40,548 nucleotides of DNA from Sphingobacteriia bacterium (GTDB taxonomy: Bacteria; Bacteroidota; Bacteroidia; Chitinophagales; Chitinophagaceae), in the NCBI GenBank assembly GCA_004294135.1, contig RDZY01000032.1, positions 1-40,548 of the forward strand, written 5' to 3'. The translations under genes were made by a program, and so were the position numbers. This document shows, piece after piece, positions 32,364 through 40,498 of this stretch (its first letter is position 1; each line of letters begins with the position of its first letter). The notes under the pieces were generated by a model, which had not been told where the DNA came from, did not search any database, and saw only the letters and a list, made by a program, of their open reading frames with translations.

Positions 32364-33312
32364 TAGCTTTAAGGTTATTGAACATATCATCCGTCATTTT
32401 TTGCAAATCGTATTGGGGCTTCCAGCCCCAATCTTTTTTAGCTACCGAATCATCAATACTTTGGGGCCAACTATCGGCAATAGCTTGTCGAGAATCGGCT
32501 TTATAATGCATATTGAAATCTGGTAAATGCGTTTTAATGCTCTCAGCAATTTCATTAGGAGAAAAGCTCATACCCGAAATATTGTAAGCCGTTCTAATTG
32601 ATATATTTTCGGCGGGAGCATTCATTAATTCAAGCGTAGCACGAATGGCATCGGGCATATACATCATGGGTAAATAAGTGTTTTCACTCAGAAAGCAGTT
32701 GTATTTGTTGTGATCCAACGCTTCTTGATAAATCTCAACTGCATAATCGGTAGTGCCGCCTCCGGGCGCAGATTTATAACTGATTAAGCCAGGATAACGG
32801 ATACTTCTTACATCTACCCCATACCTATTAAAATAATAATTACACCAAAATTCACCCGCATATTTACTAATACCATAAACAGTAGATGGTTCAATAATGG
32901 TTTGTTGGGGACAATTTATTTTAGGTGAAGTAGGGCCAAATACGGCAATACTACTGGGCCAATATACTTTATGCAGTTTTTCCTCCCTAGCAATATCCAA
33001 TACATTCAGAAGACCTTGCATATTTAAGTGCCATGCCAAGTTGGGATTTTTTTCGCCCGTTGCAGAAAGCATCGCTGCCAATAAATAAATCTGGGTAATA
33101 TTCTGCCGAATAACCTGAACGTGTAGCATTTCTTTATTCATCATATCGAGACTCACATAGGGGCCTGTATCTTTTAACAGTGCGTTCTCTTCGCGCAAGT
33201 CAGATGCAACTACATTGTTATTCCCATACTGCTTTCGCAATGCTAGGGTTAATTCAACCCCAATTTGTCCCGAAGCACCAATTACCAATATTTTATCTTT
33301 TCGTAAAGGCAT
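32335..33312 (-). CDS. L-threonine 3-dehydrogenase-like NAD-dependent epimerase/dehydratase
   Basis: A 325-residue extended SDR. The Rossmann motif is VIGASGQIGVELTLAL (9-24), and the catalytic pair is Tyr146/Lys150 in STVYGISKYAGE. The pattern YWPSSIAVFGPTSP and RYPGLISYKSAPGGGTTDYAVEIY match the SDR-type L-threonine 3-dehydrogenases of Bacteroidota, which oxidise threonine to 2-amino-3-oxobutyrate (then converted to glycine by a separate ligase not present here). It overlaps the convergent gene by 29 bases. Confidence 0.88.
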   Translation of the reverse strand: MPLRKDKILVIGASGQIGVELTLALRKQYGNNNVVASDLREENALLKDTGPYVSLDMMNKEMLHVQVIRQNITQIYLLAAMLSATGEKNPNLAWHLNMQGLLNVLDIAREEKLHKVYWPSSIAVFGPTSPKINCPQQTIIEPSTVYGISKYAGEFWCNYYFNRYGVDVRSIRYPGLISYKSAPGGGTTDYAVEIYQEALDHNKYNCFLSENTYLPMMYMPDAIRATLELMNAPAENISIRTAYNISGMSFSPNEIAESIKTHLPDFNMHYKADSRQAIADSWPQSIDDSVAKKDWGWKPQYDLQKMTDDMFNNLKATKTLNQDQD

Positions 33313-33369
33313 ATCTATTTTTTAGTAAAGCAAATATAAGCAGCTGATTGACTAACTAATTGAGAATAG

Positions 33370-33400
33370 ATTGCCAATAGCAGCTATTTGGTTATTTTTG
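33370..33400 (+). promoter_or_regulatory. Promoter of kdsA
   Basis: ATTG (33370-33373), 19 bases, then TATTTTTG (33393-33400). Both spacing and -7 box fit the Bacteroidota consensus; the ATG follows at 33434. Confidence 0.7.
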
Positions 33401-33433
33401 CAATTCATATAATAAGTCAACAAATAATTCTAC

Positions 33434-34270
33434 ATGCTACCCTCCTATTTACAAGATCTTTTCAAGCACCAGCAATACAATCCCGATACTTTTTTTTTAA
33501 TAGCTGGCCCCTGTGTAGTAGAAAGCGAAGAGCTGGTAATGGAAATAGCGGACAAAGTCTACAATACCTGTAAGCAATTGGGAATACCCTATGTATTTAA
33601 AGCCAGTTATAGAAAAGCAAATAGAACCAGTGCCAGTTCCTTTACAGGAATTGGAGATGATAATGGCCTCTCATTAATTAAAAAAGTAGGTGATACTTAT
33701 CAACTACCAACCACATCTGATATTCATGCACACGAAGAAGCTGCCATTGCAAGCCCTTATATTGATATACTTCAGATACCTGCTTTTTTATGTAGGCAGA
33801 CCGATTTATTGGAAGCTGCTGCCCTTACTAATAAAATAGTAAATGTAAAAAAAGGTCAATTTTTAAGCGGTGCTTCTATGAAATTTGCAGTCGAAAAAAT
33901 TCAGCAGGCGGGCAATCAAAAAATACTGCTTACCGAGCGTGGAACTACATTTGGTTACCAAGATCTGGTGGTGGATTATAGAAATATTCCCATCATGCAA
34001 GCGCATGGCACTCCTGTTGTGATGGATTGTACGCATTCGCTTCAACAACCCAATCAAACCAGCGGCATTACTGGTGGAAACCCTCAAATGATTGGTACCA
34101 TTGCAAAAGCGGCGATTGCCACTGGGGCAAGGGGGCTATTTATTGAAACACATCCCAACCCTGCTATAGCCAAAAGTGATGGTGCAAATATGTTACCGCT
34201 TCATTTATTACCAGCGCTACTTGAAAAATTAGTGGGCTTACGTGAAGCTGTAGTAAAATACGGAGGCTGA
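33434..34270 (+). CDS. kdsA: 3-deoxy-8-phosphooctulonate synthase
   Basis: A 278-residue TIM-barrel enzyme that condenses phosphoenolpyruvate with arabinose 5-phosphate to Kdo 8-phosphate for lipopolysaccharide. Signatures are IAGPCVVESEE near the N-terminus, FKASYRKANRTSASSFTGIG, TTSDIHAHEEA, and the C-terminal metal/substrate region IETHPNPAIAKSDGANMLPL. The Cys in GPCV and the His residues in the barrel are consistent with the metal-dependent type. It is followed by a DUF4197 gene after 95 bases. Confidence 0.96.
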   Translation: MLPSYLQDLFKHQQYNPDTFFLIAGPCVVESEELVMEIADKVYNTCKQLGIPYVFKASYRKANRTSASSFTGIGDDNGLSLIKKVGDTYQLPTTSDIHAHEEAAIASPYIDILQIPAFLCRQTDLLEAAALTNKIVNVKKGQFLSGASMKFAVEKIQQAGNQKILLTERGTTFGYQDLVVDYRNIPIMQAHGTPVVMDCTHSLQQPNQTSGITGGNPQMIGTIAKAAIATGARGLFIETHPNPAIAKSDGANMLPLHLLPALLEKLVGLREAVVKYGG

Positions 34271-34365
34271 TGCTTTTGTTAAAGCGTATTTTATAAATTG
34301 TTAAGATATGCGGCATAATGATTGCATGTAATGATCAATCAATTAATTTTATTCAAATTCCACTT

Positions 34366-35085
34366 ATGATAAAGTATTTGTTTATTGGATTATTTAGTTT
34401 TTTTATGGCAGGAGCAATAAAAGCACAGTCGCTAGAAGGGTTATTGAACAAGTCAAAAAAAATATTAGCCCCTAAATTGGCAGATAATGGTTCCAATGAA
34501 ATTGCGGCTGGGTTAAAGCAAGCCTTATCGATAGGTGCAGAAAAAGGAGCCAATCTTTTATCGCAGAAAGATGGCTTTTTTGCAAATGCTGCGCTTAAAA
34601 TTTTACTTCCCCCAGAAGCGCAGAAAGTAGAATCTACCTTGCGCTCCATTGGTATGGGGAAATTGGTAGATGATGCCATACTCAGCATGAATAGAGCCGC
34701 GGAAGATGCCTGTAAAAATGCAGCTCCTATTTTTATAAATGCCATTAAAGATATGAGCGTAACGGATGCACTTGGCATTTTAAAAGGAAGCGATACAGCG
34801 GCTACAGCGTATCTGCAACAAAAAACCACTACTCCATTAACGAGTGCATTTAGGCCAGTAATAGAAAGTTCATTACAGAAAACAGAAGCAACAAAATACT
34901 GGAATACATTGGTTAGCGCATATAATAAAGTTAGTTTTAAAAAAGTAAATCCAGATTTAGCGGCTTATGTAACTGAGCGATCTATGAGTGGCGTATACCA
35001 GCAGATTGCAGTGGAAGAAAAAAATATTAGGAAGAACCCTATTGCAAGAACCACTGATTTGTTGAAAAAAGTATTTGCCAAATAA
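34366..35085 (+). CDS. DUF4197 protein, secreted
   Basis: A 239-residue exported helical protein. The ATG at 34366 opens a signal peptide (MIKYLFIGLFSFFMAGAIKAQ), so the upstream start at 34318 is unlikely. The DUF4197 domain (about 45-235) shows NEIAAGLKQALSIGAEKGANLLS, a proline-based ILLPPEAQKVESTLRSIGMG, and MNRAAEDACKNAAPIFINAIKDMSVTDALGIL. The family is widespread in Gram-negative bacteria and has no assigned biochemical role; a periplasmic location is expected. It lies downstream of kdsA. Confidence 0.92.
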   Translation: MIKYLFIGLFSFFMAGAIKAQSLEGLLNKSKKILAPKLADNGSNEIAAGLKQALSIGAEKGANLLSQKDGFFANAALKILLPPEAQKVESTLRSIGMGKLVDDAILSMNRAAEDACKNAAPIFINAIKDMSVTDALGILKGSDTAATAYLQQKTTTPLTSAFRPVIESSLQKTEATKYWNTLVSAYNKVSFKKVNPDLAAYVTERSMSGVYQQIAVEEKNIRKNPIARTTDLLKKVFAK

Positions 35086-35097
35086 CTGTACCAGCTT

Positions 35098-36558
35098 CTA
35101 AGCTTTAGAAAAAATACCGTCCAGATTATTGGTCTTCTTCACAATGCTTCTAATCTGCATATCAAGTTCATTGGCACTTTCAATGAGGTGATCGAATATT
35201 TCCTTATTGTGAATAGAGTTACTACCATTCAACACTTCAATTACACCTAGAATATTGGCAAGGGGGCGGCGTACTTCATGAGATTGAATAAAAGCAATAT
35301 CTCTGAGTACTTTATTTTGGGTTTTGAGTTTTTCTTGAACCGCAATATCATCGGAGATATTCCTATTGGTTCCAATTAAACGCAACACTTTTCCAGAGCG
35401 AGATTTTTTTACAATAGCATGAGATTCAATATGCCTAGTCTTTCCATTCGGCATGGTTATTCTATAAATTGCTGCATCAATATCTTTCTTACCGGCTGTT
35501 AAATCGCCAATAATATGTTCCATCATTGCTAAGTCGTCTGGATGCATGGCAGTCTTCCAGATTTTCTGTGGTGCGAAGGGCGTATTTTTTTCAAACCCAT
35601 AGAGTTCAAACATTTTATCATCCCAGATGATTTTTTTATCCTTCAGGTCAATTTCCCATATCCCAATTTGAGCAGAATCTGTTGCCAATGTTAAACGCTG
35701 TACCAGTTCTTGTTGCACTTTCTGAGCTTGCCTTCTACGCGTAATATCGTTTTCTATAGACATGAAGCCAATATGCGTATTTGTTTCATCAAAAAGCGGC
35801 TGACAATCTACTTCCAGCCAAATAGCTGTTCCGTTCTTGGTATGCGTTAGAAATTCTTCTTTAAAAGCGAGTTTATTTTGGAGTGCATGTAGGAGCTTTG
35901 TTTTTGATCGTTCATCTGCTTTTGGATCTTCTAGCGAATAGCCAATTTTTTTATTTTTCACGTCCTCTAATGCATAACCAGTAATTCGGGTAAACCCTTC
36001 ATTCACCCAAATAATATTTGCGTCTTTATCAGCAATGGATACGGAGTTGGTGGTATTCTGTGCCACCAATGCGAGGCGTTTTACTTCATCTTCACTTTTC
36101 ACTAATGCAGCTTGCATTTCTTTCTTCTCATTTTGAAGAGAATGCATATTAGCAGTAAGCTCTTGGGTTTTATTGGTATTGCTATCGGTAGTGGTAATAT
36201 CGTGACCAACAGACATAATACCTACCACATAACCTTGCTCATTTTTTACTGCTGATATTTCCCATTGCGTCCAAAAATAATCGGTTTCATCACTTGCTTT
36301 TCTAACCACAACGGTGGTATGTTTTTCTGGGTGGCGAATGCATTCGCGAGCCGCTTGATTGCATAAGCGAATATCATCAGCAAAAACGGTATCGGCAAAA
36401 TGTATATTGGAAAGATTACCTGCTATATTAGAAAACTTATATTGGAATAATGGATTAACATACTGAAATCGCCCCTCGAGGTCGGTGATGACCACGGAGA
36501 ATATCAATGAATTCAATAACTGCTCTGGAAGCAGATGATCTACTTTCAAAAGAGGCAT
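35098..36558 (-). CDS. Triple-PAS sensor with orphan HisKA-like box
   Basis: A 486-residue soluble protein with three PAS/PAC modules (about 10-125, 160-275, 288-405); the first two are joined by a coiled coil (about 128-165). PAC-type endings are GIMSVGHDITT, GFMSIENDITRRR and LIGTNRNISDD. After the third PAS comes an H-box-like stretch FIQSHEVRRPLANILGVIEVL with His427, but the protein ends about 60 residues later and has no HATPase domain (no N, G1 or G2 boxes). It thus cannot autophosphorylate by itself unless a partner supplies the ATPase. Bacteroidota have other such proteins; the function is unclear. No response regulator is adjacent. The gene has its own promoter and two inverted repeats upstream. 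Confidence 0.9.
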   Translation of the reverse strand: MPLLKVDHLLPEQLLNSLIFSVVITDLEGRFQYVNPLFQYKFSNIAGNLSNIHFADTVFADDIRLCNQAARECIRHPEKHTTVVVRKASDETDYFWTQWEISAVKNEQGYVVGIMSVGHDITTTDSNTNKTQELTANMHSLQNEKKEMQAALVKSEDEVKRLALVAQNTTNSVSIADKDANIIWVNEGFTRITGYALEDVKNKKIGYSLEDPKADERSKTKLLHALQNKLAFKEEFLTHTKNGTAIWLEVDCQPLFDETNTHIGFMSIENDITRRRQAQKVQQELVQRLTLATDSAQIGIWEIDLKDKKIIWDDKMFELYGFEKNTPFAPQKIWKTAMHPDDLAMMEHIIGDLTAGKKDIDAAIYRITMPNGKTRHIESHAIVKKSRSGKVLRLIGTNRNISDDIAVQEKLKTQNKVLRDIAFIQSHEVRRPLANILGVIEVLNGSNSIHNKEIFDHLIESANELDMQIRSIVKKTNNLDGIFSKA

Positions 36559-36567
36559 AGTTGTTTA

Positions 36568-36603
36568 CAATTATACCAATACACAATTGAATTACCCAAT
36601 TGT
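36568..36603 (-). promoter_or_regulatory. Promoter with overlapping inverted repeat before the PAS gene
   Basis: On the minus strand ATTG (36600-36597), 21 bases, then TATAATTG (36575-36568) resembles the Bacteroidota promoter. The inverted repeat CAATTGT / ACAATTG (36597-36603 with 36583-36589) covers the upstream box and spacer, so a bound protein would block polymerase. Predicted transcription starts a few bases before the ATG at 36558. Confidence 0.5.
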
Positions 36604-36621
36604 ATAAGGGACGGATTAAGA

Positions 36622-36656
36622 TTTAATTGCTCAATTAGGGAAATTGAGCAATTAAA
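36622..36656. promoter_or_regulatory. Perfect 15-bp inverted repeat
   Basis: TTTAATTGCTCAATT (36622-36636) and its exact complement (36642-36656) are separated by AGGGA. There is no T-tract on either side, and lpdA already has its own terminator at 36730. The site is 64 bases before the PAS gene and probably binds a dimeric regulator, or forms a stem upstream of the promoter. Confidence 0.6.
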
Positions 36657-36729
36657 GATGTAAGATATTAAATTTCTTTCATCTACATTCATTCAACGCC
36701 ATAAATACAAGCTAGTTGGTAGAAAATAA

Positions 36730-36751
36730 AAAAGGCCCAAATGGGCCTTTT
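36730..36751 (-). terminator. Intrinsic terminator of lpdA
   Basis: AAAAGGCCC (36730-36738) pairs with GGGCCTTTT (36743-36751), loop of 4 bases. Read on the minus strand, a T-rich run follows the stem, as expected for a terminator of lpdA, whose stop lies 19 bases upstream. Confidence 0.9.
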
Positions 36752-36769
36752 AAACAGTAATTTTAATGA

Positions 36770-38179
36770 TTAAATATCAATTGCTTCGCCATAAGCTGCG
36801 GCAGTTGCTTCTTTCAAGCCTTCACTCATAGTTGGGTGTGGGTGAACAGCATTCAAAATTTCATGTGCGGTTGCTTCCAGTTTACGAGCTACAACAGCTT
36901 CTGCAATCATTTCGGTAACATTGGTACCAATCATATGACAGCCAAGAAATTCACCATATTTAGCATCGTAAATTACTTTAACAAAGCCTTCGGTTGCGCC
37001 TGCTGCACTTGCTTTTCCGCTGGCCATAAATGGAAATTTACCGACTTTAATTTCATAGCCTGCATCTTTTGCTGCTTTTTCAGTGTATCCAACGCTGGCT
37101 ATTTCTGGTATGCAATAAGTACATCCTGGAATATTATTATAATCCATTGCCTCAGGAGCATGGTGGAATTTCTTTTCTATATAACCAATATGTTCCGCAG
37201 CATTAATACCTTCTTTAGCAGCTACGTGTGCAAGGGCTTGGCCAGGAGAACAATCTCCAATGGCATAAATACCCGGCACAGATGTTTGTTGGTATTTATC
37301 TACTACTACTCTACCTTTTTCGGTCTTAATACCATTCTCTTCCAATCCAATATTCTCAATATTAGCAATTACACCTACTGCACTTAATAAAATATCTGCT
37401 TCCAATACAATAGTAGAACCGTCTTGTTTTTTCACGAGTGCTTTTACGCCAGTCCCACTGGTGTCAACGGATTCAACAGAAGCATTGGTCATTATTTCAA
37501 TCCCTTGCTTCTTGTATTGCTTCTCTAGTTCTTTGGAAATGTCTTCATCTTCAACAGGAACAATGCGTGGCATGAATTCAACGATGGTAACTTTGGTACC
37601 CATACTATTGTAAACGTAGGCAAATTCTACCCCAATGGCACCACTACCAACCACAATCATACTTTTGGGTTGATCGGGTAATACCATGGCTTCTCTGTAT
37701 CCAATTACTTTCTGACCATCTTGTTTCAGGTTGGGCAATTCACGGCTTCTTCCACCGGTTGCAATAACAATATGTTTTGCTTCTACTAGTTGTGTAGAAC
37801 CATCTGCGGCAGTAACTTCAACTTGACCTTTTGCTTTAATTTTACCGTAGCCCATCACCACATCTATCTTGTTCTTTTTCATTAAGAACTGAACTCCTTT
37901 GCTCATTTTATCGGCAACACCTCGACTTCTTTTTACAACCGCACCAAAATCGTGTTGAACACCAGTAGCATGAATGCCATAACTGGCACTATGTTTCATA
38001 TATTCATACACTTGTGCGCTTTTAATCAACGCTTTGGTAGGGATACAACCCCAGTTGAGACAAACACCACCGAGACTTTCTTTTTCAATAATCGCCACTT
38101 TAAATCCAAGCTGAGAAGCACGAATAGCTGCGGGGTATCCACCAGGACCACTTCCTAATACAATTACATCATATGCCAT
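36770..38179 (-). CDS. lpdA: Dihydrolipoyl dehydrogenase
   Basis: A 469-residue flavoprotein, the E3 component of pyruvate, 2-oxoglutarate and branched-chain 2-oxoacid dehydrogenase complexes and of glycine cleavage; it reoxidises dihydrolipoamide with NAD+. It has the FAD motif VLGSGPGGYPAAIRA, the redox-active pair Cys40/Cys45 in GGVCLNWGCIP, the NAD motif VVGSGAIGVEFAYV, the second FAD motif YAIGDC, and the C-terminal active-site HPHPTMSE. Length is standard. It stands alone with its own terminator; the E1/E2 genes are elsewhere. Confidence 0.97.
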   Translation of the reverse strand: MAYDVIVLGSGPGGYPAAIRASQLGFKVAIIEKESLGGVCLNWGCIPTKALIKSAQVYEYMKHSASYGIHATGVQHDFGAVVKRSRGVADKMSKGVQFLMKKNKIDVVMGYGKIKAKGQVEVTAADGSTQLVEAKHIVIATGGRSRELPNLKQDGQKVIGYREAMVLPDQPKSMIVVGSGAIGVEFAYVYNSMGTKVTIVEFMPRIVPVEDEDISKELEKQYKKQGIEIMTNASVESVDTSGTGVKALVKKQDGSTIVLEADILLSAVGVIANIENIGLEENGIKTEKGRVVVDKYQQTSVPGIYAIGDCSPGQALAHVAAKEGINAAEHIGYIEKKFHHAPEAMDYNNIPGCTYCIPEIASVGYTEKAAKDAGYEIKVGKFPFMASGKASAAGATEGFVKVIYDAKYGEFLGCHMIGTNVTEMIAEAVVARKLEATAHEILNAVHPHPTMSEGLKEATAAAYGEAIDI

Positions 38180-38237
38180 GACTAAATATTAAATTAATTT
38201 GATAAATAAATAGAATGCGGATGCGAAAATACTATGT

Positions 38238-39045
38238 TTATTCAAAGAATACACGAATGGTCTGGTAAAACCATTTATTTCCGTTGGAGACACCTGATTG
38301 CTGCATATGTTCATTGTAACCTTGGAGGCCAAAAAGTCCCGCCATATTACCATTTCTAAGGGCAATTTCAAGGTAACCAGCTGAATTAAACCAAGCCATT
38401 TTTTCGTGTTCAGGCACTCCAGCATAGTTATTACTTAGTTTTTCAATGGTTTCGTTTCTTTTAAACATGATTTTAAATCTTCGTCCTTTTCCATGTTCTT
38501 CAAAATCTTTTTGGGTGATATTGATCACCACATTTTCAAAATTGTCGATGAAAAGAATCTGTCCTTCAATCCAATCTGGCCCTACTGTGGGTCGGAGCGG
38601 ATATTTCTCCACCATTTCGGTTGTAGGTGCACCTACGGCAGAGAGTTGACTGTACTCGTCCAGCTTATAAATAGCCGCTGCCAGATCACCTGTAATGGTA
38701 AGCATATTTGCATTTGGGGAAACGGGTATGCGAATTACTTCATTGGGTTTTTGTCCAATAATCATGGTAAGTAATCCATTGTCTGCACAAATAATATATT
38801 GTTGATTGTAACGAGCAATTAAAAAGTGATCAAAGGAAGATTCGTACTAAGTGATAAGTTCCGGGTGGATAAAATTTAAAAGCACTATCGCAAGTATAGG
38901 CGGCAAGTGGCAGGTTGGTTTGTGAGAGGTAGTGGGTAATATCTGCAATATTCAAGCTGGGCATGAGTTGCAGGAACTGACCTTTGATGGCGCCAACGAT
39001 AAAATCTCGTTGGCCAATATCTGTTGTCAGGGTAAGGATGGGCAT
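38238..39045 (-). pseudogene. SAM hydroxide adenosyltransferase (DUF62) with frameshift
   Basis: Two reading frames together make one member of the SAM-dependent chlorinase/fluorinase-like family (SAM hydroxide adenosyltransferase, splitting SAM to adenosine and methionine). The first (39045 to 38830) has the N-terminal TLTTDIGQRDFIVGAIKGQ and PPGTYHLV. The second, open from about 38849 to 38238, resumes with FDHFLIARYNQQYIICADNGLLTMI and includes GPDWIEGQILFIDNFENVVIN. The break lies between 38830 and 38849. The frame-two reading just upstream (YESSFDH) suggests about 14 bases were lost; alternatively the sequence CTT-TGA at the first stop allows +1 slippage like that in prfB, but I see no stimulatory element. 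A sequencing error is also possible. Confidence 0.85.
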
Positions 39046-39074
39046 GCGGTAATATAACGGGAAAGCAGTCTGTA

Positions 39075-39881
39075 TTATTTCACCAACTCGCCATTTTTAA
39101 AGAAAAACTTACGTACCAGCTTATCTGCCAATGCGGGAAGAAAGCGGTTGAGAAATACGGTTTGCTTACCTTGAAAAGTAAGTACCAGTGATCGCTTCCG
39201 CTTTTCTATGGCTGCAATAATATGGACTGCACACTTATCGGCGGGCATCATTTTACCTTCATTCATGGAAGATTCACCATGTGCATTGCCTTTGCTATTA
39301 AGAGCCACATTACGGATATTGGAAGTGGTAAAACCGGGGCAAACCCACATAATATTGGCGCCAGAATAAAGTAATTCAGTGCGCAAAGCCTCAAGCCAAC
39401 CATTTACCGCATATTTAGAGGCGGAATAACCACTGCGGCCGGGCAAGCCTCTATATCCTGCAATAGAAGATACGCCTACAACCGTGCCTTTATTTTTAAC
39501 GATATATGGCAGTGCTAGTTTGGTACAATAAACAGTTCCCCAAAAATTAATGTCCATAACCTTACGGATGGTATCTAGTTCAACATCAGCAACCAGAGAA
39601 CGCATAGAAACACCTGCATTGTTGATTAAAATATCAATGGTACCAAATTGCTGAATCACCAGTTGAATAAAATTATTACAGTCCTGCTCCTTACTCACAT
39701 CAGCGGTATGAATCAAAAGTGGTTTACCGGAATATTGTGACTGAAGCAGGTAAAGTTTATCGTAATTACGACCACAGGTAGCAACCTTAGCACCTAATTG
39801 AAGAAACGCGTCAACCAATGCTTTCCCAATTCCTTCTGATCCACCAGTAATTACAATCACTTTATTTCTAAATTCTGACAT
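39075..39881 (-). CDS. Short-chain dehydrogenase/reductase
   Basis: A 268-residue classical SDR. The cofactor motif is VITGGSEGIGKALV (about 9-22), the structural NNAG motif is LINNAGVS, and the catalytic residues are Ser in VSSIAGYRG and Tyr/Lys in GYSASKYAVNGW. The C-terminal region (about 215-268) is Lys/Arg-rich and hydrophobic (KRKRSLVLTFQGKQTVFLNRFLPALADKLV), as in membrane-associated SDRs acting on lipids or steroid-like substrates. The ATG at 39881 is used; a longer reading from 39920 adds a poor N-terminus and covers the probable -7 box TAATTTTG (39910-39903). Substrate unknown. It lies 29 bases upstream of the SAM-HAT gene. Confidence 0.9.
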   Translation of the reverse strand: MSEFRNKVIVITGGSEGIGKALVDAFLQLGAKVATCGRNYDKLYLLQSQYSGKPLLIHTADVSKEQDCNNFIQLVIQQFGTIDILINNAGVSMRSLVADVELDTIRKVMDINFWGTVYCTKLALPYIVKNKGTVVGVSSIAGYRGLPGRSGYSASKYAVNGWLEALRTELLYSGANIMWVCPGFTTSNIRNVALNSKGNAHGESSMNEGKMMPADKCAVHIIAAIEKRKRSLVLTFQGKQTVFLNRFLPALADKLVRKFFFKNGELVK

Positions 39882-39961
39882 GGTAATTTGTTTAGATAGA
39901 AACAAAATTAAGCAAAGCATTGCTCCACAATCAGATAAATAATATAAAAAAACAATAAAAA

Positions 39962-39992
39962 TTTGCCTATGATAATTTAATCCCTATTTTTG
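39962..39992 (+). promoter_or_regulatory. Promoter of tRNA-Lys
   Basis: TTTG (39962-39965), 19 bases, then TATTTTTG (39985-39992): a perfect Bacteroidota promoter. Transcription would start near 39998, giving a leader of about 30 bases before the mature tRNA. Confidence 0.85.
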
Positions 39993-40026
39993 CAACCCAA
40001 AATAAAGATATCCTACGATACTTTAT

Positions 40027-40099
40027 GATTCTGTAGCTCAGTTGGTAGAGCAATACACTTTTAATGTATGGGTCCTGGGTTCGAGTCCCAGCGGGATCA
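40027..40099 (+). tRNA. tRNA-Lys (anticodon TTT)
   Basis: A complete cloverleaf of 73 bases. The acceptor stem is GATTCTG with CGGGATC (two G-T pairs), the D arm GCTCAGTTGGTAGAGC, and the anticodon stem ATACA/TGTAT with loop CTTTTAA, giving TTT. The T arm is CTGGG-TTCGAGT-CCCAG, with discriminator A. CCA is not encoded. The 3' side of such a gene is a classic integration target, and the DNA beyond it looks unlike the rest of the window. Confidence 0.97.
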
Positions 40100-40101
40100 C
40101 A

Positions 40102-40128
40102 AAAGCAGCTTAAATAGCTGCTTTTTTT
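40102..40128 (+). terminator. Intrinsic terminator of tRNA-Lys
   Basis: AAAGCAGCT (40102-40110) pairs perfectly with AGCTGCTTT (40116-40124), loop TAAAT, followed by a run of seven T's (40122-40128). It begins 3 bases after the tRNA. Confidence 0.93.
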
Positions 40129-40328
40129 ATGCCCTTACTGTTAGCTGCTATTAATGGTGATGAGCAATTAATTTCACACAGCCCTTACCTATTTTTTCAC
40201 TAAATATTATAATCCCAACCAAGCAGCCACTACCATTATTAAAGATTATTTGATTATGATGCTCAATAATAGCAAAAAACTGGGTGGTTAAGGTCAAAAT
40301 TTGCCTAAAAACAGGTGCTAAAGCTAGG

Positions 40329-40383
40329 GTATCCTCATGGTATCCTCAATGTATCCTCAATATATCCTCAATAGTAGTTCAAT
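40329..40383 (+). repeat. Tandem 11-bp repeats (GTATCCTCAAT)
   Basis: Four clear copies of GTATCCTCAAT or close variants start at 40329, 40340, 40351 and 40362, with a degenerate fifth (AGTAGTTCAAT) at 40373. The period of 11 bases is about one helical turn, so all copies face the same side of the DNA, as in arm sites of tyrosine recombinases or replication iterons. Confidence 0.8.
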
Positions 40384-40466
40384 GAAAGTTGCATAAAACA
40401 TTTAGCCCTCCAAAAAAACGACTCATTTTAGGGGCAAAAAAAGGCTGGAATCTATACTGGCAAAGG

Positions 40467-40498
40467 AGTTTGTAGTGTTCTAAAGAACACTACAAACT
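40467..40498. repeat. Perfect 15-bp inverted repeat
   Basis: AGTTTGTAGTGTTCT (40467-40481) and its exact complement (40484-40498) around a 2-base centre, followed by a short T run (40498-40502). It could be a terminator for a transcript from the left or an operator for a dimeric regulator; its TTTGTAGT half-sites are shared with 1794-1817. Confidence 0.75.

Noticed and set aside
34353..34829. 158-codon minus-strand reading frame
   Set aside because: Antisense to the DUF4197 gene, which has a signal peptide and family motifs; the antisense product has none.
36836..37387. 183-codon plus-strand reading frame
   Set aside because: It lies entirely antisense to lpdA, is rich in Cys and Phe as expected for a shadow frame, and lacks any motif.
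38238..38765. Stand-alone gene starting at the internal ATG (MIIGQKPNEV)
   Set aside because: It corresponds to the C-terminal part of the SAM-HAT family, and the same frame continues upstream with conserved residues to the frameshift point.
40329..40383. CRISPR array
   Set aside because: The units are only 11 bases with no spacers between them, so this is a simple tandem repeat, not a CRISPR.
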